A DNA stretch of 64,000 nt, taken from positions 3,844,001 to 3,908,000 of the forward strand of contig NC_047082.1 of NCBI RefSeq assembly GCF_902459465.1. Direction: 5' to 3'. Both the position numbers and the translations under genes were made by a program. A model generated the notes under the pieces. The model made no database searches, was not told the DNA's origin, and worked only from the letters and a program-made list of their open reading frames with translations. The stretch is from Asterias rubens (Eukaryota > Echinodermata > Asteroidea > Forcipulatida > Asteriidae). Below are positions 25,871 to 37,550 of this stretch, one piece after another. Each line of letters opens with the position of its first letter. The first letter of the stretch is position 1.

Positions 25871-26497
25871 TTTTAATAATTGCATTGTCTAAACCACATC
25901 GTACACATTGGTCAGCTCATATATTGTCATGATACCCTAAGCTGGACCAAGCCACATGTCCAGGAGGGGTTGTCAATCAACAAGAGGGGCAGTGGTTTAT
26001 TTTAATAATTGCATTGTCTAAACCACATCGTACACATTGGTCAGCTCATATGTCATGATACCCTAAGCTGGACCAAGCCACATGTCCAAGAGGGGTTGTC
26101 ACTCAACAAGGGTGCAGTGGTTTATTTTAAGAATTGCATTGTCTAAACAACATTGCACACATTGGTCAGCTCATATATTGTCATGATACCCTAAGCTGGA
26201 CCAAGCCACATGTCCAAGAGGGGTTGTCAATCAACAAGAGGGGCCAGTGGTTTATTTTAATAATTGCATTGTCTAAACCACATCGTACACATTGGTCAGC
26301 TCAAATGTTCAGATACCCTAAGCTGGACCAAGCCACATGTCCAAGAGGGGTTGTCACTCAACAAGGGGGTAATGGTTTATTTTAACAATTGCATTGTCTT
26401 AACCACATCGTACACATTGGTCAGCTCATATGTCACGATATCCTAAGCTGGACCAAGCCACATGTCCAAGAGGGGTTGTCAATCAACAAGGGGGGGG
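25871..26497 (+). repeat. Tandem array of about 123-130 bp units, five copies
   Basis: Units begin TTTTAATAATTGCATTGTCT at about 25870, 26000, 26123, 26253 and 26380. Each contains CACATTGGTCAGCTCA and AAGCTGGACCAAGCCACATG. Units 1 and 4 (ending GTCAATCAACAAGAGG) and units 2 and 5 resemble each other most. Confidence 0.92.
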
Positions 26498-26535
26498 GGG
26501 GTAGTGGTTTGGTTAGATACGTATAATTTTATATT

Positions 26536-26800
26536 GTTTGTATGTTTAGATGATCTTCCCATCAAGGGAACTCTGCAAACTCCCACAAGGGGATATAAAC
26601 ACCAAGCTGGCAACAACCAATCTCTCTCATACAAACATTGGTTTAACGTCTATGATTATGAATTGCACAAATCAAGAAATTGTGATTCAGTAACTAGGCG
26701 ACACTATTTATTCTAGTCATTGTGAAATCAGTGGTTAGCTGGGCATTCGAACCCACAACCTTGTGCAGTCATGCAGTCTAACCACTCGACCATGGTGACT
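26536..26800 (-). repeat. tRNA-derived SINE, minus strand
   Basis: Minus strand: TGGTCGAGTGGTTAGA (A box) and GGGTTCGAATGCCC (B box, 26741-26754), a Ser/Leu-like tRNA head, followed by the same body as 895-1175. Directly follows the tandem array. Confidence 0.75.
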
Positions 26801-27043
26801 TTCTTAGCAGGGTAGACTAGCGACCACACCAAACGTTCACCAAAACCAAATGTTTGAAGCTGTGATTATTGTGTTTGTTTTTAATTTTGTCCACATGCGG
26901 AAGAAATAGAATAGAAATAAACTTCCCGAGTTAAGATTGGAGGAAGAAAAGGAATATTATTGGCCCAACGACCTGAGTGATGGATTTCACAAAGTTAAGA
27001 CTAGTCTGTATCACCAGTTACTCGTCCCAACTTAGGACTAGCC

Positions 27044-27421
27044 TTAAAGGCAGTGGACACTATTGGTAATTACTCAAAATAATTATTAGCATAAGTTACT
27101 TGGTGACTTGGTGACGAGTAATGGGGAGAGGTTGGTGGTGTAAAACATTGTGAGAAACGGCTCTCTCTGAGGTGACATAGTATTCGAGAAAGAAGTAATT
27201 TTCCACGAATTTGATTTCGAGACCCCAAGTTTAGAATTTGAGGTCTCGAAATGCACACAACTTTGTGTGACAAGGGTGTTTTTTCTTTCATTGTTATCTC
27301 GCAACTTCAACGACCAATTGAGCTCAAATTTTCACAGGTTTGTTATTTTGTGCATAAATTGAGATAAACCAAGTGAGAAGACTGGTCTTTGACAATTACC
27401 AATAGTGTCCACAGCCTTTAA
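27044..27421 (-). repeat. Family A element, full length
   Basis: TTAA both sides. Its left flank (26966-27043, GATTTCACAAAGTTAAGACTAG) is a scrap of the element seen whole at 39748-39887. Confidence 0.9.
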
Positions 27422-27456
27422 GTTTTTAATAACCTCTAAAGCGTCCTATGACAGTC

Positions 27457-27662
27457 TTAAAGGCTGTGGACACTATTGGTAATTGTCTAAGACCAGTCTT
27501 CTCACTTGCTGTATCTCAACATATGCATAACATAAACTTCAGAGGGAGCCGTTTCTCACAATTTTTTATACCATCAACCTCTCCCCATTACTCGTTACCA
27601 AGTAAGGTTTTATGCAAATAATTATTTTGAGTAATTACCAATAGTGTCCAGTGCCTTCTTAA
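27457..27662 (+). repeat. Family A element with internal deletion
   Basis: About 206 bp: the first 75 bp, then a jump to CTTCAGAGGGAGCCG and the normal right end. The centre is deleted. Confidence 0.85.
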
Positions 27663-27854
27663 AGGGTAATGAAATCGGCCGAGGGCACTAATGTTAAGCG
27701 TATTGATATTTAATACTGTAAAATGCGTTGTACAAGAGCTATTATTAGTTGAAGGGGGCAAGACAAAACGCTGTCAGTAATCATTTTCAAACCAAATCGC
27801 AAAGTCAGTTGATCAATGGTAGAAATCAATTATGCAAATTGGTGCAAAAATGGT

Positions 27855-27987
27855 GTTTTTTCTCTTGCAGCTTCGACGACCAATTGAACAAAATTTTTCA
27901 CAGACTTGTTATTTTATGAATATGTTGGGATACACCAAATGAGAATGCTGGTCTTTGGCAATAACCGAAGGTGTCCAGTGCCTTTAA
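27855..27987 (-). repeat. Family A fragment
   Basis: Only the right 130 bp (CTTCGACGACCAATTGA to GTGTCCAGTGCCTTTAA). Confidence 0.8.
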
Positions 27988-29431
27988 TCGACTGGCCAGT
28001 TGAGTTAAAAAAAGACGAGCAAAAACAGGGTAGGGTATATATGACGTTAATATTTGTTAAATTGAAAACTGTTCTTTCTGTTAATCATCGCAGAATCTGA
28101 ACTTCCACGCACAAAAGAAATTGCGTAGGAATTTGTTATTACCACATTTTTGACAACTTCTTTGTCTTCATTGTTAGATAGTGAATGCGCAGTTCGGTGT
28201 ATTTCTGTTGCGTCATTCTGTTTCACAACTCATAATTCTTTCGTTGGAGGTGTCCTACTGAGATTTGTCGGTTTTTCAGCTTGGGTTTTGTTCCTTGTCT
28301 ACAGTCCCTCGCCATGTCACTGCACTGTTCCCCAAAATCACCCATATATACTGCTTGCACTTTTTTCTATACGGCCAGTTCATGTCGATAAAAAAAATCA
28401 TACAAAATTGAAGTGCTCACAGTGACAGATCTTACTGGCGCATCTTGGGCTGGTCAACTTGTACAGTGAACTTAGGGGAGACTAAATTTCCTGTTGCCTG
28501 TTCAGTTCCGCTGTTAGCTTTGATCAGAATCTGGAGTCTGAATAAGGTTCAAGTTTGACTTAAAGCTTAAAAGGGCCTTTTTTTTGTCAATTCGAGTTAG
28601 TTTCGGTGACAGCCGAAAGTTGTTAACATGCAGCCGTAACATTCTGTTTTACATTAACTGAGGACTTTACACTGTCTGGACTTATTCAAATATGTCACTT
28701 TATGTATAAACTCATAATTGTTCTTGGACTGTCCTCACCTCCATTATTAAAGACTTTTATTTGATTTAAATAATACATAAAATGCCAAAAAAATATTTTT
28801 CGCACTGTCAGACGAAGATAAGCTTCTTAAAGCTTCAAACTTGAATGTGTTCTTAAAACTAGCATATTTTGATTTATACTGTCCTGCTTACGCATTCATT
28901 TTGTAGGAATCCCTTAAGTTCTGGAGAATTCAGTTAATGTCAATCATAAAACAGCCGTGGGTTAAATCGTGTTTCTGAATACCGTAAAAATACCTCCCTA
29001 TTGAGACGTATGTCAACATTGGTTTTTCGTTGAAAAGGCGCTAGGCGCCACCAGGCAGACGACTGTTTAGTTCCAGATCAATTGTTCAGCCCAGATTTCG
29101 TTTCGTCAATTGAACTAAGGATTTGTTTTCATCACCATAGTGGAACAACACCTAAGTTAGACTCTTTAGAACAATAACAATAATCGTTTTAATAATAAGA
29201 ACAATTGTTTAATGTGTTTCTTGTAATTCAAGCTTATTCAAATTAGTACATGAATGGCGTCACCTTCATTTGACTTTCTACCTCCATGATTGACGAGCCC
29301 ATTCATTCACGTCCATTGTATTATTTTACACTTCCGGTCATGACACAAAGGTGCCTCAAAAGTTAACACGAATTCCGACAGTTGACAGGAAGTCCGAGTG
29401 AGCCAATGAACAAACACAAAAAGTACCTTAC
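27988..29431. other. Spacer, no gene recognised
   Basis: 1.4 kb with no family seen elsewhere in the window. Short open frames near 28150-28425 match nothing I know and lack splice or codon support. Confidence 0.4.
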
Positions 29432-29829
29432 TTAAAGGCAGCGGACACTATCGGTAATTACTCAAAATAGTTGTTAGCATAAACGACTTCGGTAACGAGC
29501 AATGGAGAGAGCTGTTGATAGTATAAATAATGTGAGAAACGGCTCCCTCTGAAGTAACCTGGTTTTTGAGAAAGAGTTAATTTAAAGAGTTAATTTCTCA
29601 TATTCAAATCAAAAGTTGTACAACAAGAGTGTTCTTTCGTTCATTATTCTCTTCATATTCGAGGACAAACTTTGAGTCAAAAATTTTCACCGATTTGTTA
29701 CTTCAGAGGGAGCCGCCTTCTCACATTTCTTTATACTATCAACAGCTCTTCATTGCTCGTCCCCAAGTAAGTTTTTACGTTAAAAATTATTTTCAGTAGT
29801 TTTATACCAGTTGTGTACAGTGCCTTTAA
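29432..29829. repeat. Family A composite with two like ends
   Basis: The left 260 bp are in minus orientation. At TTTGTTACTTCAGAGGGAGC (about 29694) the sequence switches to the plus-orientation end, so both halves carry the CTCCCTCTGAAGTAAC segment as inverted copies. TTAA at both edges. Confidence 0.75.
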
Positions 29830-30437
29830 GATATTTGTGGTAATTCCGTTGCAACTTGGATAATGATTAACTGTTAAAACATAAGTACTTGTAAGACGTT
29901 GCTCTGCCAAAGTGTCCGTTGCAGACCGAAACCTTCTGCTTTTATTTAAAGTGACATTTTCAAGGAAACAGTGGGCTACTCATAGGTTTGCCAAAGGAAA
30001 CACCCTTCAGTTTGCAACCCACAAAGTGTGATGACAGCAACTTTTTTTTTTGTGGGGGGGGGGGGGATGGTTCGTGTTCTGTTTTTTGTTTTTATTTACT
30101 CTTTTTGGCTGTAGACATATTTTGTAAATATAAATTTAATCCGACAATGAAACGGGTTGGTGTCTGTTGACAGATGATACCAATTTACATGACCAGAAAA
30201 ACACTTCAAAATGTCGTAATAATTCGGGTTTGTTTTTCAGTGCTAGAAAAGTACACATGATAATATGTATGACCCCAAGGTTGTACTTTTTGGGGGTGCC
30301 CCCGCCGCGAGTTCTCAACGTGTGGCGGGCTGGACTATCAGTACAACACACGGCGCCGATCAACACACAGGTGAGGCGGTGTAGAACTAATAGGGCACTG
30401 CGAATCAAAAAGACTGTAATACTGTCTCTTGTTTAAC

Positions 30438-30801
30438 TTAAAGGCAGTGGACACTATTGGTAATTGTCAAAGACTGGCCTTCACAGTTAGTGTATCTCAA
30501 CATATGCATAAAATAACTAACCTGTGAAAATTTTAGCTCAATCAGTCATCAAAGTTGCGGGATAATAATGAAAGAAGAAACACCCTTGTCACACGAAGTT
30601 GTGTGCTTTCTGATGCTTGATTTCGAGACCTCAAATTGTAAACTTGGGAAATTACTTCTTTCTCAAAAACTACGTCACTTCAGAGGGAGCTGTTCCTCAC
30701 AATGTTTTATACCATCAACCTCTCCCCATTACTTTTCACCAAGAAAGGTTTTGTGGTAATAATTATTTTGAGAAATTACCAATAGTGTCCACTGCCTTTA
30801 A
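30438..30801 (+). repeat. Family A element
   Basis: TTAA both sides; one arm of the central palindrome is reduced to GAGACCTCAAATTGTAAAC. Confidence 0.88.
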
Positions 30802-30932
30802 ATGCTGCCGGACAATAGTGTTACCCTCCCATTCAAAAGGGTAATTTATGGCGCACACACCGGTGAACTTTTGGGTGGAGGTTTCTTTTTGTTTTGTTTC
30901 TTTCTTTCTTGGGAAGGGGAATTATGAATATT

Positions 30933-31035
30933 GATGGGACACGTTAACTTGGATTGTGAGTTATATGCATTTAACAAACGGTATCAAATGTTAAATAACC
31001 AACTCGCCCGATCCATGGCAACGTGTCCCTTTAAA
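30933..31035. repeat. Family C remnant
   Basis: GGGACACGTTAACTTGG at left and GGCAACGTGTCCCTTTAA at right remain; nearly all of the interior is gone. Confidence 0.7.
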
Positions 31036-32212
31036 ACCCTCAAACTTATTATTCAATGGACTATTGTTTCTGTCAATGCTGAAGTTATATTGAACTAAAT
31101 TTCTTAGCTTATGTTACGTGTTGATGACAAATTTAATTTCGAAGTGTGTGAAGTTATTTTGTTTTGTTTTTAAAATTAGTTTCCATAGACAGAAAGACTT
31201 TAAAGTAACGCTTTCATGTATGAGGAATTTGATAGTTTTGTTAACGGTGTGTACAACAAAACTTTTTTAAGAAGAATTATATTTAGTTTTGGTTTAAATC
31301 TCCCATATAAACCGATTGTTTTAGCACTGTTTACCGAGTACTGTCCCGACCTTTGTGGAGGAAAACAAATCACAGGCATATTACTTAAACAATTATTATT
31401 CTTTATCCCCGATGCAAATTTCCATCTATTAAGAATAGTTCTTTTTACACAAACAACATCAGAATGCGATAGTATAATTTTGTTTAGAATATGAAAACAA
31501 AATGTTGTCAAGAATGCACTTTGAATGTTGAATCTGTGTCAATCAATGTACTTATATGTAAAACTAAAATAAACACAGCTTGGGACATCCACCCAAAACA
31601 ATTCTAGGTATTGTTCAAAGCTGTTAAAGTACACTGACCCTGTACTGTAGCGTGACGAACTAAAGAAGAAAAAACTGAAGCACTATCGGGAATACGACAG
31701 AAAACAAACTGTACTATCGCAACCAGGCTGTTTTGCTTCATGTTGGCGTACAGATAACCGCCCGCTTATAAAAAGGGACTTTCATGGTCCCCGAAAAGTG
31801 CAACTTGAGTTCACTGTACTTTTGAAACTGACGGTATAGCCTGCACTGCGCCGTCAGGTAAGTGCAGACGAGCCAGGCACAGGGTTTTGTAGGCACGTGG
31901 TAGGATAAACTTGAAGGAAATTAACTGAGACATGCCCGGCAATTTACACTTATTAGCCATCATAAACCACGGCATGATACCATGACATTGTGCCCTTTTC
32001 CTCAATCAATTGGTCGTATACAATAACATCATGAGAAATGTTTACTTATATCAGTTGAACTCTAGTCCTGTACCAATAAAACAGTTTAGGAAACAACACA
32101 AGGTATTGGATGGGGTTGGAGATCTGATATATGTCTCAGTTTTGACAGTGTCCTTACATGAAAAAGCTATAGGGCCTACTGTAAGAACTTTGCCGAAGTT
32201 TAATAGAGCTGC
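31036..32212. other. Spacer, no gene
   Basis: TATTCTTTATCCCCGATGC at 31387-31405 also occurs in the insertion at 15970-16123, so a related element may lie around 31200-31500. An open frame there (31216-31494) matches no family I know. Confidence 0.4.
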
Positions 32213-32577
32213 TTAAAGGCAAGGTACACATTTGGTAATAACTCACAACAAATATTAACTTAAAAACTTACTTGGTAATGAGCATTGCAGAGCTGTTGAT
32301 AGTATAAAACGTTGTAGGAAACGACTCCCTCAGAAGTAACGTAGTGTTTGAGAAAGAGGTATTTCTAACTAAAAAAGACTTCTAGCTAGAAGTCTTTTAT
32401 TCCTATCTGAAAGCACACACGGTCCAACAAGGGTGTTGTTTTTTTCATCATTTTCTCACAACTTCGATGACCAATTGAGCCCAAATTTTCACAAGCTTGT
32501 TATTAATGCTTACGTTGGGATACACCAAGTGAGAAAACAGGTCCTTGACAATTACCAAACGTGTACCTTCCCTTTAA
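32213..32577 (-). repeat. Family A variant with AAGGTACAC ends
   Basis: TTAA edges but ends GGCAAGGTACACATTTGG and CCAAACGTGTACCTTCCC, and a central palindrome AGACTTCTAGCTAGAAGTCT. Matches 46540-46912: a distinct subfamily. Confidence 0.85.
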
Positions 32578-32639
32578 GCACCGCACAAGTGACGCAGTTT
32601 AGCTTACAGACTGAGGTACCAGCATAATACCGTGTCACG

Positions 32640-32735
32640 TGTATTTGTGACTGGTATTCTACTAATTTCTGCTAAGCAGAAATTGTTAAGAAATATTTGC
32701 TGCTTAAGCAGCTCTATGAAATTGAGCCATGGTAT
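32640..32735. repeat. Family D fragment
   Basis: Right half only: TTCTGCTAAGCAGAAATTG, then GCAGCTCTATGAAATTGAGCC. Confidence 0.65.
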
Positions 32736-33149
32736 AAAAATACACAGGACTCGCACGCAGGAATATCAGGTCAAAGGTGACGTACATTTGACCCGATTCA
32801 AATAAAGAACCCATGATTAACACTGTCACTAGAGTTTCGTAAAAAATAACTACTAAACATTTTGTTATGTTTATATGATGGGCCCATAGGGCGATGTAGC
32901 TATTATTTCTGTTGCCACTTTGAGAATAGGGATTTCTCCTCCCATGTTTGAAAACTCGTCATCCATAATGACCAGGTCCGTAACAAGCCCCCCCCCCCCC
33001 CTCAGAACAAAGTCTCCTCTATCAGCCACAGAATCACAGACAAGGCCCTGTCCTGCAAACTATTTTTTACCTCGCAGAACTTCATGCCTCTGCTGAGGGC
33101 TTCCCCTCATAATGCCCTTGGCCCTCTGCTTCGAACCTCGTACCTAGAT

Positions 33150-33355
33150 GCCTCTCATCACAGTTCCTCAGCACACTACTGTAGACCTCACCTCTTTATG
33201 CCTCTTTGCTCTTTTGCCTCTCATCACAGTTCCTCAGCACACTGCTGTAGACCTCACCTATCTATGCCTCTTTGTCATGTAGCCGCTCATCACAGTTCAT
33301 TATCACATTGCTGTATACCTCATCTATCTTTGTCTCTATGCACTATTGCCTCTCA
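33150..33355 (+). repeat. 67 bp tandem repeat, about three units
   Basis: Units start CTCATCACAGTTCCTCAGC at about 33150, 33218 and 33285 and contain GTAGACCTCACCTATCTATG. Divergence rises along the array. Confidence 0.85.
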
Positions 33356-33417
33356 CCAAGGCCCTCCGAACGTTACAGTGTTTAAACATTACCCTAGAGG
33401 CTTATAACCCCACTGAA

Positions 33418-33569
33418 AATCACACACGTTATGCAACAAAGGTGTTATCGGTCATTATTTTCTTGCAATTTCGATGACCTCAATGAGGTCAAGTTTTCAT
33501 TAATGTATGCATATTATGTTGAGATACATCGAGTTAGAATACTGGTCGTTGACAGTTAGCGAAGTTAAC
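33418..33569 (-). repeat. Family A fragment
   Basis: Right part of a copy (CACACACGTTATGCAACAAA to the TTGACAGTTAGCGAAGTTAA edge), immediately before a complete copy. Confidence 0.7.
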
Positions 33570-33571
33570 TT

Positions 33572-33956
33572 TTAAAGGCAGTGGACACTATTGGTAATTA
33601 CTCAAAATAATTATTACCATAAAACCTTACTTGGTAACAAGTAATGGGAAGAGGTTGGTAGCATACACATTGTGAGAAACGACTCCCTCTGAAGTGGAGT
33701 AGTTTTCGAGAAAGAAGTAATTTTCCACGAATTTGATTTCGAGACCTCAAGTTTAGAACTTGAGGTCTCGAAATCAACCTTCTAAACGCACACAACTTCG
33801 TGTGACAAGGGTGTTTTTTCTGTCATTATTATCTCACAACTTCGACGATCAATTGAGCTCAAATTTTCACAGGTTTGTTGTTTCATGCATATGTTGACAT
33901 ACACCAAGTGAGAAGACTGGTCTTTGACAATTACCAGTAGTGTCCACTGTCTTTAA
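33572..33956 (-). repeat. Family A element, full length
   Basis: TTAA both sides. The central palindrome GACCTCAAGTTTAGAACTTG then AGGTC is well kept, so probably a young copy. Confidence 0.92.
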
Positions 33957-34109
33957 GTCATCCTGTTTGCGTTATGTTACTCCATTGGGCAGGGCGCCAA
34001 ATTTATTTGAATTGATTGTTCTATGAAAAGCACAGATCTGGGACGCCCAAGGTCGTCACATACAGAACAACAATATAAATATTATCAATCATTGCATTAA
34101 TGTTGATAA

Positions 34110-34477
34110 AAGAAATGGTTGACACCTTTTGTAATTGTCGAAGACCAGTGTCCTCACTTGGTGTATCTCAACATATGCAAAAGAAAATGACAAACCTGTG
34201 AAAGTTTATGCTCAATTGGTCATCGAGGTATAACAAGAGAATAATGAAAGAAAATCACCGTTTTGTGCATAGCTTTGTTTGCTTTCAAATGCATGGCTTC
34301 AGCTTACTTGTGTGAGAAATTACCTCTTTCAAAGAAGCTATACGTTACTTCAGAGGGAGCCGTTTTTCACAATGTTTAAGACTATCACGGGCTCTCCATT
34401 GCTCGTAGCAAGTAAGTTGCAAGTAAGTTTTTATGCCGACAATTATTTTGAGTAATTGCCAACACGGTGTCTTTAAA
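34110..34477 (+). repeat. Family A element, diverged
   Basis: The left end is GTTGACACCTTTTGTAATTG without a clear TTAA; the right end CAACACGGTGTCTTTAA keeps it. Confidence 0.75.
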
Positions 34478-36782
34478 TTTGGCTGATAAACGGGGAAATT
34501 CCAAACAAATCCACATCAATTCCAATTAATAGCAACGTAATTTATTAATTGCGAACGATCACAAACGTTGGTGTTGGGTGAAGTTTTTAGTTGTGTCATT
34601 AACAAGGCATTATGATTATGATGCAAAAATGTTATTCTGATGATGTTACCATTTCACAATAGACTACTTTTCTCTGTGCAATCGGAGATACCAAAGGAAA
34701 CTTTAAGAATCAATTTTGAATGGGTAAGTGTCTAAAGTGAAATGTACTGTTAACAAAGTTGTTTTAAATTTCGGTGGTTTGTTTCTGAGTGATTGTCTTC
34801 CGTTTGTTTTGTTGCGTGTTGTTTGTTTATTTCTTTGATTTTGGCAAGTTGACATTTTCGATCAGGCAAAGGTTTTGAAGTGATTGAAGTTTTGATTTGT
34901 AGTGAAAAGAGAAGTTTTTGGTAAAGAAGCCTTTGTTATGCTGTTTTCCCCAAAGAGTGCATTTGACACTCAGATGTCCATGTTTCAAGTTTTTAAAAAG
35001 TACAAACGGTCGAGCAACGCAGGAGGTAGGTTTGGTTCGCCTGTACTATACTGGTCTTGTTTATTGGAGTTTAACAAAATCGTTTACATCTGCCGTAATA
35101 ACAAAAAAATGACAAAAGCACAAGCTGCTTCAGGAGTGTTTAGCGTAACCTTCGATTACAAGTGGTTTGTTAAACATGGCTCATCCATCCAGAAACAATG
35201 ATGATATAATACAACGTTGTCTACTGCCAAAGCTTTATAACAATGGAACAATAGTGCACAAAGTTCTTGTTAAAAAAATCTATAATTAAGCGTGCTATAC
35301 AAAGTTCATTTTCACAGATCATTTGATGATAATTTTGAGTGTGATTCTGTTATTGAGGATACTGCTGGTTTTGGGATGTGGCTGTGTACTATAATATAAG
35401 AGGCGTTTGTAACCAGGGTGGCGAGGCTGTATTGTTAAGCACGGCGCGTCCCAGCCGCATTGGCGCCCTGCTATTGACTTTCCTATTGCTAAACTGAGGT
35501 CCATCGTACTCTCGTCTAGAAATATTCCAAAAGAACTTTCTAAGCGACCATGAACTTCAAAAGAACCAGTGATAGAAAAACCTGTCTGACTCTAGCCTTA
35601 AGATATATCCCTTCTTCTGTTCACATCCGGACGTGGATTCAGGTTTGATGTGCACACCAAAATGCATATTATTGTTTGATTTAGCCCGACAAATATTTAA
35701 CTGTCGCACAAAAAACCGTTGTCAACAAAATATTAAGAAAACAAAGTTTCTTTGAAAATATAATTTTAGCGTGCACAGTGTATTGTTGCGTGGTGAACAC
35801 AGCTGTTCAGAACTAGGATATCGATTGTGTGTTTAAATTGTTTACAATCAACTTATAAGCACTGGGTGTTAATACACAACAACCCATTCAAGTACTGATC
35901 TAAAGGCCAACTAACAAAAAATACCAGTTGATCGTCCGGATTTTTCAAAAAAAGAGGATGATGGCCTTACTATTTACTATTTACTTTTTTTTTTCAAGAT
36001 GGCTGCTAAGTATTTCTAATCAAACATTCCACCAATTCTTCAGTTTGAATCATCCGCAAACTTATTTATACCTATTATTAGTTGCATGAGGACCTGTGTT
36101 AACACCAACACTAGCAGGGTCGGATAACACTAACAAGATTTGCTGTTAGGCATTCACTAATATTGTTTTATGAAACAGACGGTTACAAGTGTTCGAGAGC
36201 ATCAAGTTAGATTCGGGAAAAGCTTCTAGACCAGTCCTTTTGAAAAGATGGATAAAAAAAAAAAATGAAAAATAGTAAATAGTAAAAAAAAAAGATGCGG
36301 CCCCAAAAAAAGGATGCGGGCGGGGACGATCAACTGGTATTTTTACTTGGCCACCAAGGCTGGAGTAAGGAATCAACACACCGCAGAGGTTCTAACGTGG
36401 ATGAGGCATCAAGTATTTGCTAAACGTTATTAACAACTTGTTTTGAAAATAGTGTGGTGTTAAATATCATACTGAGGCCAACAAAAGATCATCACGATCG
36501 GTTTTATGTGTGTCACGCCAAAATGGGGACAAACACTTATAAGCACGTGCTTTTCAAAGTTACTTGGACAACGACATCAACAGTTTGAAAAAATAATTGC
36601 TGAACAACAAGAGGAATTCGTACAACTCTGTTGTTACCTGCAACAGAACACTATACACAAAATAAATTATTTCTGTGACGTCATTCTATTGATGAAAGCG
36701 TAAATTACGAAACTGTTCAACTGTAGATTCGTTCGTTTCAATTAAAGTGAATAGTTTAACTTTAAAATGGCTGTCTTTCCTA
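34478..36782. other. 2.3 kb spacer, no gene recognised
   Basis: No splice-consistent coding segments. A 99-codon open frame at 34902-35201 matches nothing I know. 36240-36320 contains A-rich runs. Confidence 0.4.
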
Positions 36783-36930
36783 AATAGGAGACTTTCCAAC
36801 GCTAGGCGGCAGCAGACATACCGGGTAAATTTCCATTGTTTACGTAGTTCTGAACATGCGCATAATTCTGAGAACAATGGATTTACCCGGTAAGTCTGCT
36901 GCCCTCTATCGTCCCAGAAAGTCTCCCATT
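36783..36930. mobile_element. 148 bp hairpin element
   Basis: AATAGGAGACTTTCCAACG faces AGAAAGTCTCCCATT, and GGCAGCAGACATACCGGG faces CCCGGTAAGTCTGCTGCC. Same family as 23237-23365. Confidence 0.88.
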
Positions 36931-37140
36931 GAGTGATACCATGATGTGCAACATAACACAGCTGATAACAATGCATGAGTAATCTTACGAATCAACTACA
37001 CTCTAAAGTGTAGATTCGTCACAACTCAACATTCTATCCACGAGTCTGCACTTTCTTATCCATTCTCCATAATTTAACTCCAACCGAAGGCTGACACAAA
37101 CCCAATATTCTATGTTATAAAAAGTGGAATTGGAAGTCAA

Positions 37141-37255
37141 TACGCCTTTCCTATTTATGCATGAGGTACGTCACAAAGCTAATCCAAAACGAGGCCCCAT
37201 AGCCTCATTTTGGGTAAGAATTATGACGTCATGCATAAATATTAAGAGAGGCGTA
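37141..37255. mobile_element. 115 bp hairpin element
   Basis: TACGCCTTTCCTATTTATGC pairs with GCATAAATATTAAGAGAGGC, and CGAGGCCCCATAGCCTCATT forms the centre. Confidence 0.75.
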
Positions 37256-37473
37256 TGGGAGGAGTATATCTATGTATAGGATGGGAAGTTCCTTACTGAA
37301 CCTCATTTGATCTCACCACTTCACTCCTATTGGTTCATAGTCACCAATTATGTTTCTCAAATGTAAACTTTGATTGGCTATAATTTCCCGCTTTTTTTCT
37401 GGATCCTTCCCTTAATCCCTTTCCCCCTTTTTTCTATAAATGGATATGTGTTTGTTTGTACTTGTTTATGCCT

Positions 37474-37500
37474 CTGAAGAAGGTCCGGTTTGGATCGAAT
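37474..37500 (+). other. Degenerate hammerhead-like motif
   Basis: CTGAAGA core followed by GGTCC/GGATC half-stem and GAATG where GAAAC is expected. Weak. Confidence 0.25.
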
Positions 37501-37550
37501 GCTTAGGGCCATCTACCCTACTCATTATAGGATGGGAGGTTAATATAATG

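Noticed and set aside
25871..26497. CRISPR-like array
   Set aside because: Units of 123-130 bp repeat along their whole length with no unique spacers; eukaryotic context.
31216..31494. 92-codon frame, considered as a transposon protein
   Set aside because: No recognisable motif; only a short stretch is shared with a non-coding insertion at 15970-16123.
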